A stretch of DNA of 64,000 nucleotides from positions 620,001 through 684,000 of the forward strand of contig NZ_FUEZ01000004.1 in NCBI RefSeq assembly GCF_900157365.1, written 5' to 3'. This DNA is from Mycobacterium numidiamassiliense. Lineage in GTDB: Bacteria; Actinomycetota; Actinomycetes; Mycobacteriales; Mycobacteriaceae. The notes beneath the pieces are model-generated. The model searched no databases. It saw only the letters and a program-made list of their open reading frames with translations, and had not been told where the DNA came from. Positions 28,260-37,654 of the stretch are shown here, piece after piece (the first letter of the stretch is position 1; the number at the start of each line of letters is the position of its first letter). The position numbers and the translations under genes were made by a program.

Positions 28260-29129
28260 TTAGGCCGGGACCAGCTCCACGCCGCTGAGCACCACGGCGT
28301 TGTCGCGCGAGGGCGCGACAACGCTGGCCAGGAAGCGGTTGTCGTCCTTCCAGATGCCAACCCTCAGCGTCTCGCCGGGGAAGGCGACACCGGCAAAGCG
28401 TGCGCCGTAAGCGGCCACCGCGGTCGCATCGCCGTCCAGCAGCGCGTCAGTGATGGCCTTACACGTCATGCCGTAGGTGCACAGTCCGTGCAGAATCGGC
28501 TGTGGAAAGCCTGCGGCGGCAGCGAATTCGGGATCGGAATGCAGCGGGTTGCGGTCGCCGCAGAGTCGGTACAACAACGCCTGCTGCGGTAAGAGAGGCA
28601 CGTCGACCTCCAGGTCGGGAGCCCGGTCGGGCGCTGCGTCCGACGACCCACCCCCTGAAGGCCCGCGCTCGCCGCCGAATCCGCCTTCACCGCGGGCGAA
28701 GATGGACCGGCGCTGCGTCCACAGCAGGGTGCCGTCGGGCGCGCTGACGGTCGTTTCGCTCCAGATCACCGCGGCCTTGCCCTTGTCCCAGATATCGGTG
28801 AACCGGGTGACGGCTTTGGCGGAACCCGACGGCGGCAGCGGCCCCGGCACCTCGACCCGCTCGCTGGCGTGCAGCACCCTGGCCAGCTCGATGTCGATCC
28901 CGGGAAACTGCACGGTCGGCGGCTTGGTCATGTGGAAGGTCGCGGCGACGTTTCCGAACGTCGGCAGCACCTGCGGTGTGTCGTCAACCAGGTAGCGCAA
29001 TTCGCGAGGATCCATCGGATCCTTCCCGGCGCCCAGCCCCAGGTGGTAGAGCTGGATATCGCTGCTCTCCCAAGAGAATTCGAGGGGTTCGAGCTCAGCG
29101 GCCAGCGCTATGTCTACATCGATTGGCAT
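28260..29129 (-). CDS. hsd4B: MaoC-like (R)-enoyl-CoA hydratase, Rv3538 / Hsd4B type
   Basis: 289 residues with two hot-dog halves. The active-site hydratase-2 motif lies in the C-terminal half: DRNPLHSDPEFAAAAGF with the catalytic Asp and His, then PILHGLCTYG. A glycine/proline-rich linker (about residues 147-171) joins the halves. By family it hydrates 2-enoyl-CoA esters of bulky substrates such as sterol side chains. It is separated from kstD by a single base and is on the same strand, so it is cotranscribed and KstR-regulated through 30815-30828. Confidence 0.9.
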   Translation of the reverse strand: MPIDVDIALAAELEPLEFSWESSDIQLYHLGLGAGKDPMDPRELRYLVDDTPQVLPTFGNVAATFHMTKPPTVQFPGIDIELARVLHASERVEVPGPLPPSGSAKAVTRFTDIWDKGKAAVIWSETTVSAPDGTLLWTQRRSIFARGEGGFGGERGPSGGGSSDAAPDRAPDLEVDVPLLPQQALLYRLCGDRNPLHSDPEFAAAAGFPQPILHGLCTYGMTCKAITDALLDGDATAVAAYGARFAGVAFPGETLRVGIWKDDNRFLASVVAPSRDNAVVLSGVELVPA

Positions 29130-29130
29130 G

Positions 29131-30813
29131 TCAGCGTTCTCCTGCGATGTGCAATCCGGCCAGGTATCCGAAGGTCATTGCCGGCCCGATGGTGCCGCCC
29201 GGCCCGGGGTAGGTGTGCCCCATCACCGGAGCGCTGACATTGCCTGCGGCGTAAAGACCTTCGATGATGCTGCCGTCATCTCGTAGCGCGCGCCCGTGCA
29301 CGTCGGTGCGAATACCGCCCTTGGTGCCCAGGTCGCCGGGCACCATTTTGGCCGCGTAATACGGCGCATGGGTGAGTTCACCCAGGTTCGGGTTGGGCTT
29401 GTTGGTGGGGTCCCCGTAGTACTTGTCGTACGCGCTCTCGCCGCGCTGGTAGTCCTCGTCGACGCCGGAGCGGGCGAAGCCGTTGAACCGTGCCACGGTC
29501 GCGGTGAACTCGGCGACGGGCAGGCCGGCTTTCGAAGCCAGCTCCTCGAGGGTATCGGCCACGACGATGACGCCGGACTCCAGCCACTTACGCGGAATGC
29601 GTTGTCCGGGCTGCAGTCCCGCGAAGATATAGCGGTCGCGGTACTGCTGGTCGAACACCAGCCACGCGGGAATGTTCTCGCCCGGGCCGGGACCCTGGCC
29701 GTGCTCGCCGCCGTACATGTGATGGCAGGCTTCGACATAGGGCATCGACTCGTTCATGAACCGCTTGCCCGACATGTTGACGATGATCGAGCCGGGGGAG
29801 TTGCGCTCCGACAACGCGAACCACGGCGCCCCCACCAGCGGCACCGTTGGGCCCCACCAGGCGTCTTCCATCAAATCCAGTGCGGCGCCCAGCTTTTCTC
29901 CGGCGATGATGCCGTCACCGGTGTTGGCCTTGGCGCCCACCGTCCATTCGGTGGTGATCGGCGCACGCTGATACTTCACCCGCATCTGTTCGTTGTGCTC
30001 GAAGCCACCCGAGGCGAGAATCACACCGCGGCGGGCGCGGATCAGTTGCGGCTCGGCAGATTCCGATGCGCCGGTGTCGCGCACGTAGACACCCCGAACC
30101 GCGCCGTCCTCGACATAGAGGTCGGTGAGCGCGGTGTTCAGCTGCACCGGGACACCCGCCCGCTGCAGCCCGATGCGCAACGGCCCGATCAGCGCCCGGC
30201 CCATGCCGACGAGGTTCTGTCCGGTTGCCTTCGCCCACATGGTGCGCGCCCCGACCTTCAGGCTGCGCAGCACACCACGCGGGTGTCGCTTCAGTTGGTT
30301 CAGCCGCACGTAATCCTGCTGCATCACAACAACATTGAGTGGCACTTTGCCGTAAGCCGGTTCGAGTCCGGCTTCGTCGGGGCCGAGCTTGCGGGCGTTG
30401 AACGGCCTGGGTTCGATCGAGCGGCCACCCACGCGGCCGCCCGGTGCCTCCGGGTAGTAGTCGGAGTAGCGCGGCACCCAGCACATCTTCAGCGGCGTGT
30501 TTTGCAGCACGAACGAGAGCATCTCGGGACCGCGTTCGAGGTAGGTGTCAATACGCTCCGGCTCGACGACGTCGCCGATGATGCCGTGCAGATAGGTGCG
30601 GGCGGCCTCGGGGGTGTCCTTCACTCCGTCGCGGGTGAGCACCTGGTTGTTCGGGATCCAGACGCCGCCGCCGGAGCGTGCGGTGGAGCCGCCGAAGTGA
30701 GCTGCCTTTTCGATGACTAGTGTCGAAAGGCCTCGGTGCGCGGCGGCAAGGGCAGCCACCATGCCGGCTCCGCCGCTGCCGACCACGACGACGTCGTACT
30801 CCTGCGCTGTCAT
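29131..30813 (-). CDS. kstD: 3-ketosteroid delta-1-dehydrogenase KstD
   Basis: 560 residues from the ATG at 30813, near the 563 of Rv3537. The longer open frame would run through the KstR operator and antisense to hsaE. FAD-binding VVVVGSGGAGMVAALAAA at residues 8-25 and the C-terminal GLYAAGNVSAPVMGHTYPGPG with the catalytic-region glycines are typical. It introduces the 1,2 double bond in ring A, which together with 9-alpha-hydroxylation by KshA breaks ring B. Confidence 0.95.
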   Translation of the reverse strand: MTAQEYDVVVVGSGGAGMVAALAAAHRGLSTLVIEKAAHFGGSTARSGGGVWIPNNQVLTRDGVKDTPEAARTYLHGIIGDVVEPERIDTYLERGPEMLSFVLQNTPLKMCWVPRYSDYYPEAPGGRVGGRSIEPRPFNARKLGPDEAGLEPAYGKVPLNVVVMQQDYVRLNQLKRHPRGVLRSLKVGARTMWAKATGQNLVGMGRALIGPLRIGLQRAGVPVQLNTALTDLYVEDGAVRGVYVRDTGASESAEPQLIRARRGVILASGGFEHNEQMRVKYQRAPITTEWTVGAKANTGDGIIAGEKLGAALDLMEDAWWGPTVPLVGAPWFALSERNSPGSIIVNMSGKRFMNESMPYVEACHHMYGGEHGQGPGPGENIPAWLVFDQQYRDRYIFAGLQPGQRIPRKWLESGVIVVADTLEELASKAGLPVAEFTATVARFNGFARSGVDEDYQRGESAYDKYYGDPTNKPNPNLGELTHAPYYAAKMVPGDLGTKGGIRTDVHGRALRDDGSIIEGLYAAGNVSAPVMGHTYPGPGGTIGPAMTFGYLAGLHIAGER

Positions 30814-30814
30814 G

Positions 30815-30828
30815 TAGAACACGTTATA
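30815..30828. promoter_or_regulatory. KstR operator between kstD and hsaE
   Basis: TAGAACACGTTATA fits TnnAACnnGTTnnA. It begins only 2 bp upstream of the kstD ATG, so the repressor would cover the start region, and lies 57 bp from divergent hsaE. Confidence 0.92.
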
Positions 30829-30885
30829 GAATTGCCCGGGCTGGGCGCTACTGGCCCGGTCAAACGGACGAGGGGACTTCGGTAA

Positions 30886-31671
30886 ATGCTCAGTGTTGCG
30901 ATTCGCGACGAGCTGGCTGCCGACCTGGCGCAGGCCGAACGTAGTCGACAGCCGATCGCGCCGCTGACGTCCGCGCACCCCGACATCGACGTCGTCGATG
31001 CCTATGAGATACAGCTGATCAACATCCGGCAGCGGGTTGCCGAAGGGGCCCGGGTACTGGGGCACAAGGTCGGGCTGTCCAGCAAGGCGATGCAGCAGAT
31101 GATGGGCGTCGACGAGCCCGACTACGGCCATCTGCTTGACGAGATGCAGGTGTTGGAGGACACCCCCGTCAAGGCGGGCCGGTATCTCTATCCACGGGTC
31201 GAGGTCGAGGTCGGTTTCATCCTGGCCGCCGACCTACCGGGGGCCGGCTGCACCGAGGACGACGTGCTGGCGGCCACCGAGGCCCTTGTCCCGTCCATCG
31301 AGTTGATCGACACCCGCATCACCGACTGGAAGATCGCGCTGTGCGACACCATCGCCGATAACGCGTCGTCGGCGGGTTTCGTGCTGGGTGAGGCCCGGGT
31401 GTCGCCGGGCGATATCGACGTCAAGGCGATCGACGCGGTGCTGACCCGCAACGGCGAAGTCATCGCCGAGGGCCGCAGCGACGCCGTCCTGGGCAATCCG
31501 GTCACGGCGGTGGCCTGGCTGGCGCGCAAGGTCGAGAGTTTCGGGGTGCGGCTGCGGAAAGGCGACGTCGTGCTTCCCGGGTCCTGCACGAAGGCGATCG
31601 ATGCCCGCCCTGGTGACCAGTTCGTCGCCGACTTCACGGGGCTGGGTTCGGTTCATTTGTCGTTTGAATAG
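30886..31671 (+). CDS. hsaE: HsaE, 2-hydroxyhexa-2,4-dienoate hydratase
   Basis: 261 residues, the length of Rv3536c. It belongs to the 2-keto-4-pentenoate hydratase / fumarylacetoacetase-like family; LGHKVGLSSKAM and PRVEVEVGFILAADLPG carry the metal- and substrate-binding region. It hydrates the C6 dienoate released from rings A/B by HsaD. First gene of hsaE-hsaG-hsaF, 61 bp before hsaG. Confidence 0.94.
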   Translation: MLSVAIRDELAADLAQAERSRQPIAPLTSAHPDIDVVDAYEIQLINIRQRVAEGARVLGHKVGLSSKAMQQMMGVDEPDYGHLLDEMQVLEDTPVKAGRYLYPRVEVEVGFILAADLPGAGCTEDDVLAATEALVPSIELIDTRITDWKIALCDTIADNASSAGFVLGEARVSPGDIDVKAIDAVLTRNGEVIAEGRSDAVLGNPVTAVAWLARKVESFGVRLRKGDVVLPGSCTKAIDARPGDQFVADFTGLGSVHLSFE

Positions 31672-31732
31672 GCGCGGATTAGTTTTGAGTCAGTTGATTT
31701 AAGGCCTGGAAAGGGCAGCAAAAAGGAGCATC

Positions 31733-32662
31733 ATGCCGTCGAAGGCAAGCGTGGCCATTGTTGGGTCGGGAAACATCAGCACCGACCTGCTCTACAAGCT
31801 GCTGCGGTCGGACTGGCTGGAACCGCGCTGGATGGTGGGGATCGACCCGCAGAGCGAGGGCCTGGCGCGGGCCCGCAAGCTGGGCCTGGAGACCACCCAC
31901 GAGGGCGTCGACTGGCTGCTGGCCCAGTCCGAGAAACCCGACCTGGTCTTCGAGGCGACCAGCGCCTACGTGCACCGCGACGCGGCGCCGAAGTACGAGG
32001 CCGCGGGCATCCGGGCCATCGACCTGACGCCCGCGGCGGTAGGTCCGGCAGTGATCCCACCGGCCAACCTGCGCCAGCACCTGGATGCGCCCAACGTCAA
32101 CATGATCACCTGCGGGGGACAGGCGACGATCCCGATCGTCTACGCGGTCTCGCGCGTCGTGGAGGTGCCCTACGCCGAGATCGTGGCGTCGGTCTCCTCG
32201 AGTTCCGCGGGACCGGGTACCCGGGCCAACATCGACGAGTTCACCAAGACCACCAGCAAGGGCGTCGAGACCATCGGTGGCGCCAAGCGCGGCAAGGCGA
32301 TCATCATCCTGAACCCGGCCGACCCGCCGATGATCATGCGCGACACTATCTTCTGCGCCATCCCCGAGGACGCCGACCGCGACGCGATTGCCCAGTCCAT
32401 CCGTGACGTCGTCGCCGAGGTTCAGACCTACGTGCCGGGGTATCGGCTGCTCAACGAGCCGCAGTTCGACGACCCGTCGGTGCACTCGGGCGGGCAGGCC
32501 GTCGTCACCACGTTCGTCGAGGTCGAGGGCGCCGGGGATTACCTGCCGCCCTACGCGGGCAACCTCGACATCATGACCGCCGCGGCCACCAAGGTCGGCG
32601 AGGAGATCGCGAAGGAATCCCTGGCTGCTGCTGGCAAGCCGGCGGGAGGAGCACAGGCATGA
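31733..32662 (+). CDS. hsaG: HsaG, acylating aldehyde dehydrogenase (propanal/acetaldehyde)
   Basis: 309 residues, orthologue of Rv3535c. NAD-binding [14 protein letters not shown] is at the N-terminus and the catalytic cysteine is in [12 protein letters not shown]. It converts propanal made by HsaF to propionyl-CoA inside an HsaF-HsaG tunnelling complex. It overlaps hsaF by 4 bp, supporting stoichiometric production. Confidence 0.94.
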   Translation: MPSKASVAIVGSGNISTDLLYKLLRSDWLEPRWMVGIDPQSEGLARARKLGLETTHEGVDWLLAQSEKPDLVFEATSAYVHRDAAPKYEAAGIRAIDLTPAAVGPAVIPPANLRQHLDAPNVNMITCGGQATIPIVYAVSRVVEVPYAEIVASVSSSSAGPGTRANIDEFTKTTSKGVETIGGAKRGKAIIILNPADPPMIMRDTIFCAIPEDADRDAIAQSIRDVVAEVQTYVPGYRLLNEPQFDDPSVHSGGQAVVTTFVEVEGAGDYLPPYAGNLDIMTAAATKVGEEIAKESLAAAGKPAGGAQA

Positions 32663-33717
32663 GCACCGATATCTTCTTCAACCCGGTCTGGGATATCCGC
32701 ATTACGGACACGTCCCTGCGCGACGGGTCCCACCACAAGCGTCACCAATTCACCAAAGACGAAGTTCAGTCGATCGTGTCGGCCCTCGATGCTGCCGGAG
32801 TCCCGGTCATCGAGGTGACGCACGGCGACGGGCTGGGCGGCTCGAGTTTCAACTACGGCTTTTCCAAAACCCCCGAGCAGGAACTGATCAAGCTCGCCGC
32901 CGACACGGCCAAAGAGGCCAAGATCGCCTTCCTGATGCTGCCCGGTGTGGGAACCAAGGAAGACATCAAGGAAGCCCAGAACAATGGCGGGTCGATCTGC
33001 CGGATCGCCACGCATTGCACCGAGGCAGATGTGTCGATCCAGCATTTCGGGCTGGCCCGCGAGCTCGGCCTGGAAACTGTCGGGTTCCTGATGATGGCCC
33101 ACACCATTGCGCCGGAGAAGCTGGCCGCCCAGGCCCGCATCATGGCCGACGCCGGCTGCCAGTGCGTCTACGTCGTCGACTCGGCCGGCGCCCTGGTGCT
33201 CGACGGCGTGGCCGACCGGGTCTCGGCCCTGGTCGCCGAACTCGGCGACGACGCGCAGGTGGGCTTCCACGGCCATGAGAACCTCGGCCTCGGGGTGGCT
33301 AACTCGGTGGAGGCGGTGCGCGCCGGCGCGAAGCAGATCGACGGCAGCGTGCGGCGCTTCGGCGCGGGGGCCGGCAACGCGCCCGTCGAGGCCCTCATCG
33401 GCGTGTTCGACAAGATCGGCGTCAAGACCGGCATCGACTTCTTCGACATCGCCGACGCCGCCGAAGACGTTGTGCGTCCGGCCATGCCCGCCGAATGCGT
33501 ACTCGACCGCAACGCGCTGGTCATGGGGTATTCCGGGGTCTACTCCAGCTTCCTCAAGCACGCCGTCCGCCAGGGTGAGCGCTACGGCGTCCCGGCCCAC
33601 GAGCTGTTGCACCGGGCCGGCCAGCGCAAGCTGATCGGCGGTCAGGAAGACCAGCTCATCGACATCGCGCTGGAGATCAAGCGCGAGCGAGACAGCGGGG
33701 TTGCTGCCACGCGCTGA
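32659..33717 (+). CDS. hsaF: HsaF, 4-hydroxy-2-oxohexanoate aldolase
   Basis: 352 residues, orthologue of Rv3534c. HMGL-like TIM barrel with the active-site [13 protein letters not shown] and the metal-binding [11 protein letters not shown]. It cleaves 4-hydroxy-2-oxohexanoate to pyruvate and propanal, which passes to HsaG. In M. tuberculosis two PPE genes follow; here a hemophore-like gene starts 47 bp downstream. Confidence 0.95.
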   Translation: MSTDIFFNPVWDIRITDTSLRDGSHHKRHQFTKDEVQSIVSALDAAGVPVIEVTHGDGLGGSSFNYGFSKTPEQELIKLAADTAKEAKIAFLMLPGVGTKEDIKEAQNNGGSICRIATHCTEADVSIQHFGLARELGLETVGFLMMAHTIAPEKLAAQARIMADAGCQCVYVVDSAGALVLDGVADRVSALVAELGDDAQVGFHGHENLGLGVANSVEAVRAGAKQIDGSVRRFGAGAGNAPVEALIGVFDKIGVKTGIDFFDIADAAEDVVRPAMPAECVLDRNALVMGYSGVYSSFLKHAVRQGERYGVPAHELLHRAGQRKLIGGQEDQLIDIALEIKRERDSGVAATR

Positions 33718-33763
33718 TCTCGGACACAGCTCGGGCATAGCTACCGTGGGTAGCCTCGGCCGC

Positions 33764-34054
33764 ATGACCGTGACATTCGCCGCCAGGCGCGGACTCTACG
33801 GCCTGCTCGCCGGGGGGCTGCTCACCGCAACCGCCGCGACCGTGCTCGCGCTGCCCCTGGCCAACGCAGACCCGTGCAACCAGACCGTGGGTCAGTCCAT
33901 CGACTCGTACCTGACCCGGCATCCCGACATCAAGCAGCAGCTGTCCTCGAAGTCCCAGGCCGAGGGTGGCGGTCCCAACGTCATCGACTACCTGAATCGG
34001 CATCCGGACGTGCGGCAGCATCTGATCAACCTGTCCCAGCAGTGCACGCCGTAG
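33764..34054 (+). CDS. Small secreted hemophore-like protein (Rv0203-type)
   Basis: 96 residues from the ATG at 33764. It has an N-terminal signal peptide with a hydrophobic core (about 11-34) and a cleavage site near ANADP. The mature part has two cysteines (C38, C94), likely a disulfide, and two similar helical units, SYLTRHPDI and DYLNRHPDV. Each has Tyr and His four residues apart (Y49/H53, Y76/H80), the spacing of the haem ligands described in Rv0203. Haem binding is inferred from this pattern. The frame is open upstream into hsaF, but the signal peptide fixes the start. It occupies the PPE61/PPE62 position of M. tuberculosis. Confidence 0.75.
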   Translation: MTVTFAARRGLYGLLAGGLLTATAATVLALPLANADPCNQTVGQSIDSYLTRHPDIKQQLSSKSQAEGGGPNVIDYLNRHPDVRQHLINLSQQCTP

Positions 34055-34118
34055 TGAGCGGGCCTCGTTCCTAAACGGCGTCGACGACACGCGGGAATGT
34101 TCGCCATTGACTAAAAAG

Positions 34119-34132
34119 TAGAACACGTTCTA
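34119..34132. promoter_or_regulatory. KstR operator upstream of the DUF1214-like/SDR/sulfotransferase operon
   Basis: TAGAACACGTTCTA is an almost perfect palindrome fitting TnnAACnnGTTnnA, 10 bp before the GTG of the gene at 34143. Confidence 0.93.
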
Positions 34133-34142
34133 GCGTCTAGAC

Positions 34143-35270
34143 GTGTTCTCTGATCCCCTTACTGACGCGATCGCCGAGGCCGAGAAACTGGTCGCCGCCG
34201 CTCCCTTCATCGAGACCGAAGCCGATCTGCTCGAAGGATTGCAATACCTGGCCGGCGGTATCTCGGCCTGCATCCATCTGGCCGTCGACTACGACCGCGA
34301 CCATCCGTTCCTGCAGTCGGGTACCGGGCCGTTCACCAAGATGGGCCTGGACAACCCCGACACCCTGTACTTCGGCACCCGGGTGCACGCTAATCACGAC
34401 TACGTCGTCACCGGCAGGCGCGGCACCACCACCGACCTGAGCTTCCAGCTGCTGGGTGGGGAGTACACCGACGACAACGTGCCGGTCAGTCAGGCGGCGT
34501 TCGACGACCGCGAACTCGAAATCGCCGCGGACGGCAGCTTCGAGTGGCGGGTGCGACCGACGAGCAACGGTCAGCTGGTGATGCGCGAGGTGTACGGCGA
34601 CTGGTCGGCGCAGCGCGGCACGCTGGCGATCTCCCGGCTGGACACTGCCGGTACCGCGCCGCCGCCGCTGACCCGCGAGACCATCGAAAGGCGTTATGCC
34701 ACAGCGGGAAAGCAGCTTGTGCAGCGAATCAAGACCTGGCTGCAGTTCCCGCAGTGGTTCTACGACAATCTCCCGGTCAACACCCTGACGGCGCCCCGGC
34801 TGACCCCGGGCGGGCTGGCCACCCAGTACTCGTCGGTCGGGCATTGGGATCTGCGGCCCGATCAGGCGCTGGTGATCACGATTCCGGTCTCCGATGCCCC
34901 CTACCTCGGCTTCCAGCTGGGCAGCCTGTGGTACATCTCGCTGGACTACATCAATCACCAGACATCGCTGAACAACACGCAGGCCCAAGCGGATCCGGAC
35001 GGCAAGGTCCGCATTGTGGTGGCCGACCAGAACCCCGGAGTGACCAACTGGGTCGAGACGCTCGGCCATCGCCGTGGTTATCTGCAGTTCCGTTGGCAAC
35101 GAGTGTCGCGTCAGCTCACCGATGCCGACGGGCCCACCGTCGAGCTGGTCGACTTCGACGCGGTGCCCAGCGCACTGCCTCACTTTGAGCACAACAAGAT
35201 TTCCGAGGAAGCATGGCGCGCGCGAATTTCGCTGCGTCACCAACAGATTCAGGCAAGGATGCTGGGATGA
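34143..35270 (+). CDS. Conserved protein of unknown function, Rv3531c type (DUF1214-like)
   Basis: 375 residues, the length of Rv3531c; GTG start just after the KstR operator. No signal peptide or membrane segment is seen. The C-terminal half has the pattern VADQNPGVTNWVETLGHRRG, which resembles DUF1214-type beta proteins. No catalytic residues are assignable. It is first in a three-gene unit with an SDR and a sulfotransferase (overlaps of 4 and 1 bp), so it probably handles a steroid or lipid metabolite, but the function is unknown. Confidence 0.85.
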   Translation: MFSDPLTDAIAEAEKLVAAAPFIETEADLLEGLQYLAGGISACIHLAVDYDRDHPFLQSGTGPFTKMGLDNPDTLYFGTRVHANHDYVVTGRRGTTTDLSFQLLGGEYTDDNVPVSQAAFDDRELEIAADGSFEWRVRPTSNGQLVMREVYGDWSAQRGTLAISRLDTAGTAPPPLTRETIERRYATAGKQLVQRIKTWLQFPQWFYDNLPVNTLTAPRLTPGGLATQYSSVGHWDLRPDQALVITIPVSDAPYLGFQLGSLWYISLDYINHQTSLNNTQAQADPDGKVRIVVADQNPGVTNWVETLGHRRGYLQFRWQRVSRQLTDADGPTVELVDFDAVPSALPHFEHNKISEEAWRARISLRHQQIQARMLG

Positions 35271-36049
35271 CAAAGCTGCTCGACGGCAAGGTAGTGGTGG
35301 TCAGTGGCGTCGGCCCCGGGCTCGGCACCACGCTGGCGCATCGGTGTACCCGAGAGGGCGCCGACCTGGTGCTGGCGGCCCGCAGCCTGGATCGCCTCGA
35401 CGACGTCGCTAAGCAGGTTGCCGACGCCGGAGGCCGGGCGGTGACGGTGCGCACTGACATCACCGAAGACGACCAGGTCAACAACCTCGTCGACGCCACG
35501 CTGGAGGCCTACGGCAAGGTCGACGTGCTGATCAACAACGCGTTTCGGGTGCCGTCGATGAAACCGTTGGCGGGCACCACATTTCAACACATCCGCGACG
35601 CGATCGAGCTCAGCGCTCTCGGCGCGCTGCGGCTCATCCAGGGCTTCACCCCCGCGTTGGCCGCGTCGAAGGGCTCGGTTGTGAACGTCAACTCCATGGT
35701 GATCCGGCACTCCCAGGCGAAATACGGCGCCTACAAGATGGCCAAGTCAGCGTTGCTGTCCATGTCGCAGTCGCTGGCCACCGAGCTGGGTGATCAGGGT
35801 ATCCGCGTCAATTCCGTTGCACCGGGCTATATCTGGGGTGACACGTTGCAGGCCTACTTCAATCATCAGGCCGGCAAGTACGGCACCACGGCCGAGGAGA
35901 TCTACCAGGCCACTGCGGCCAACTCCGACCTCAAGCGGCTGCCCACCGAGGACGAGGTGGCGTCGGCGATTCTGTTCATGGCCAGCGATCTGTCCAGCGG
36001 CATCACCGGGCAGACCCTGGACGTCAACTGCGGGGAGTATCACACCTGA
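35267..36049 (+). CDS. Short-chain dehydrogenase, Rv3530c type
   Basis: 260 residues from the ATG at 35267, overlapping the previous gene by 4 bp. Cofactor loop SGVGPGLGTTLA, and YxxxK in KYGAYKMAKSA preceded by the serine in NVNSMVIRHS. The usual NNAG reads NNAF here. It is KstR-controlled by position. Its substrate is unassigned; the neighbour sulfotransferase suggests a hydroxyl or keto group on a sterol-like compound. Confidence 0.87.
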   Translation: MTKLLDGKVVVVSGVGPGLGTTLAHRCTREGADLVLAARSLDRLDDVAKQVADAGGRAVTVRTDITEDDQVNNLVDATLEAYGKVDVLINNAFRVPSMKPLAGTTFQHIRDAIELSALGALRLIQGFTPALAASKGSVVNVNSMVIRHSQAKYGAYKMAKSALLSMSQSLATELGDQGIRVNSVAPGYIWGDTLQAYFNHQAGKYGTTAEEIYQATAANSDLKRLPTEDEVASAILFMASDLSSGITGQTLDVNCGEYHT

Positions 36050-37194
36050 TGGCAGAGCGCACCGATGTCGGCACCGTCGAGGACATGCACGCGTCGGCGA
36101 CCAAGCTGGTTGGGCTCGACGACTTCGGCGTCGACGACGACAACTACCGCGAAGCGCTGGGGGTGCTGCTGGAGTCTTACCAGCGTGACGCCGGCCTAAC
36201 CGCGTTGGGCAGCAAGATGAATCGGTTCTTCCTGCGCGGTGCGCTGGTGGCGAGGCTGTTTTCTGAGTCCGCGTGGAAGCAGTATCCGCAGCACGTCGAC
36301 GTCGGCATCGAGCAGCCGATCTTCGTCACCGGGCTGCCGCGCACCGGCACGACGATCTTGCACCGGCTGCTGGGCGCGGATCCGGTGCATCAAGGTCTGC
36401 ACTTGTGGCTGGCCGAGTTCCCGCAGCCGCGTCCGCCTCGGGACACCTGGGAATCGAATCCGTGGTACAGCCAGCTGAACGCGCAGTTCAACCAGCATCA
36501 CGAGGAGAACCCGGAGTACACCGGGCTGCATTTCATGGCCGCCTACGAGCTGGAGGAGTGCTGGCAGCTGCTGCGCCAGTCGCTGCATTCGGTGTCCTAT
36601 GAGACGCTGTCACACCTGCCCACCTACTCGCAGTGGCTGTCGCGACAGGACTGGACGCCGTCGTATCGGCGGCACCGCAAGAATCTCCAGTTGATCGGCC
36701 TCAACGACGTCGAAAAGCGTTGGGTACTCAAGAATCCCAGTCATCTCTTCGCGCTGGACGCCCTGCTGGAGACCTATCCCGACGCGCTGGTGATTCAGAC
36801 TCACCGGCCGGTGGAGACGATCCTGGCCTCGATGTGCTCGTTGGCTCAGCACACCGCCGAGGGGTGGTCGACGAGCTTTGTCGGCGCGCAGATCGGTGCC
36901 GACGCGATGGAAACCTGGTCGCGCGGGTTGGAGCGGTTCAACACCGTGCGCGCCAAAAACGATCCGGCCCAGTTCTACGACGTCGACTACCACGATTTGA
37001 TCGCTGATCCGCTCGGGACGGTTGCCAGCGTGTATCAACACTTCGGTCTGACGCTGACCGACGAGGCCCGAAAGGCCATGGAAGACAGCCACGCTGAGAG
37101 TCAGACGGGCGCCCGGGCCCCGAAGCACAAGTACTCCCTGGCCGACTACGGGCTCACCGCCGAAGAGGTCAAGGAGCGCTTCGCCGGGCTGTGA
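36049..37194 (+). CDS. Sulfotransferase-family protein, Rv3529c type
   Basis: 381 residues. The 5'-phosphosulfate-binding loop GLPRTGTTILHRLL (about residues 92-105) and a later conserved RKNLQLIGL / VLKNPSHLF segment place it in the PAPS-dependent sulfotransferase family. It would move sulfate from PAPS to a hydroxyl acceptor; the acceptor is not known. It starts at the stop of the SDR gene (TGATG). It ends one base before the convergent Rv3527-type gene. Confidence 0.87.
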   Translation: MAERTDVGTVEDMHASATKLVGLDDFGVDDDNYREALGVLLESYQRDAGLTALGSKMNRFFLRGALVARLFSESAWKQYPQHVDVGIEQPIFVTGLPRTGTTILHRLLGADPVHQGLHLWLAEFPQPRPPRDTWESNPWYSQLNAQFNQHHEENPEYTGLHFMAAYELEECWQLLRQSLHSVSYETLSHLPTYSQWLSRQDWTPSYRRHRKNLQLIGLNDVEKRWVLKNPSHLFALDALLETYPDALVIQTHRPVETILASMCSLAQHTAEGWSTSFVGAQIGADAMETWSRGLERFNTVRAKNDPAQFYDVDYHDLIADPLGTVASVYQHFGLTLTDEARKAMEDSHAESQTGARAPKHKYSLADYGLTAEEVKERFAGL

Positions 37195-37650
37195 TCAACG
37201 GTCCCACTCGTCGGGCTGCTCGTTCAGATACCCCTCCGCGACCGCGTGCTCGATGCTGTCGGACAGCCGGGGACAGGACTTCACGCGTGCGGTATCTCCA
37301 CCGGCTTCTCGCACCGCAGTGAAGTGTGCGCACCGTTGCCACGCTTCGGTATTCCATTGCACCGCAGTGTGACCGGGCCCGAGTCGCTTGACCGTCACCG
37401 AGACATGACAGAACCGGCAGTCCACTGGGAGCAGCCCCGCCGTGAGATAGCGCTCGCGGTCGGCGCGGCTGGCCTCGGCAACCGCGGCGGCGCGCTGCGG
37501 GTCGTTACTGAAATCCCTTGACTTCGACCAAGATCCGGAGCCACCGTTGCGCGCGGGTGCTTCATCGTGATCGTGGTGATCACCATGCAGCAGTAGCATC
37601 GACCGGGCGAGCCGATCGACGTCGGGAACCGCCGGCTGATCGTCGGGCAT
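37195..37650 (-). CDS. Small Cys/His-rich protein, Rv3527 type, coupled to kshA
   Basis: 151 residues from the ATG at 37650, 4 bp after the kshA stop; a longer in-frame start lies inside kshA. No known domain is recognised. The conserved half holds VDCRFCHVS, QRCAHF and KSCPRL, giving four cysteines with nearby histidines, a plausible Zn or Fe-S site. An HDHHDHDE-rich stretch lies near the N-terminus. It is cotranscribed with kshA under KstR, which suggests a role alongside the Rieske hydroxylase. This is inference. Confidence 0.82.
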   Translation of the reverse strand: MPDDQPAVPDVDRLARSMLLLHGDHHDHDEAPARNGGSGSWSKSRDFSNDPQRAAAVAEASRADRERYLTAGLLPVDCRFCHVSVTVKRLGPGHTAVQWNTEAWQRCAHFTAVREAGGDTARVKSCPRLSDSIEHAVAEGYLNEQPDEWDR

Positions 37651-37654
37651 GTCG

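Noticed and set aside
27618..28260. A HicA toxin gene next to the HicB gene
   Set aside because: No frame of the right size and motif was found on either strand.
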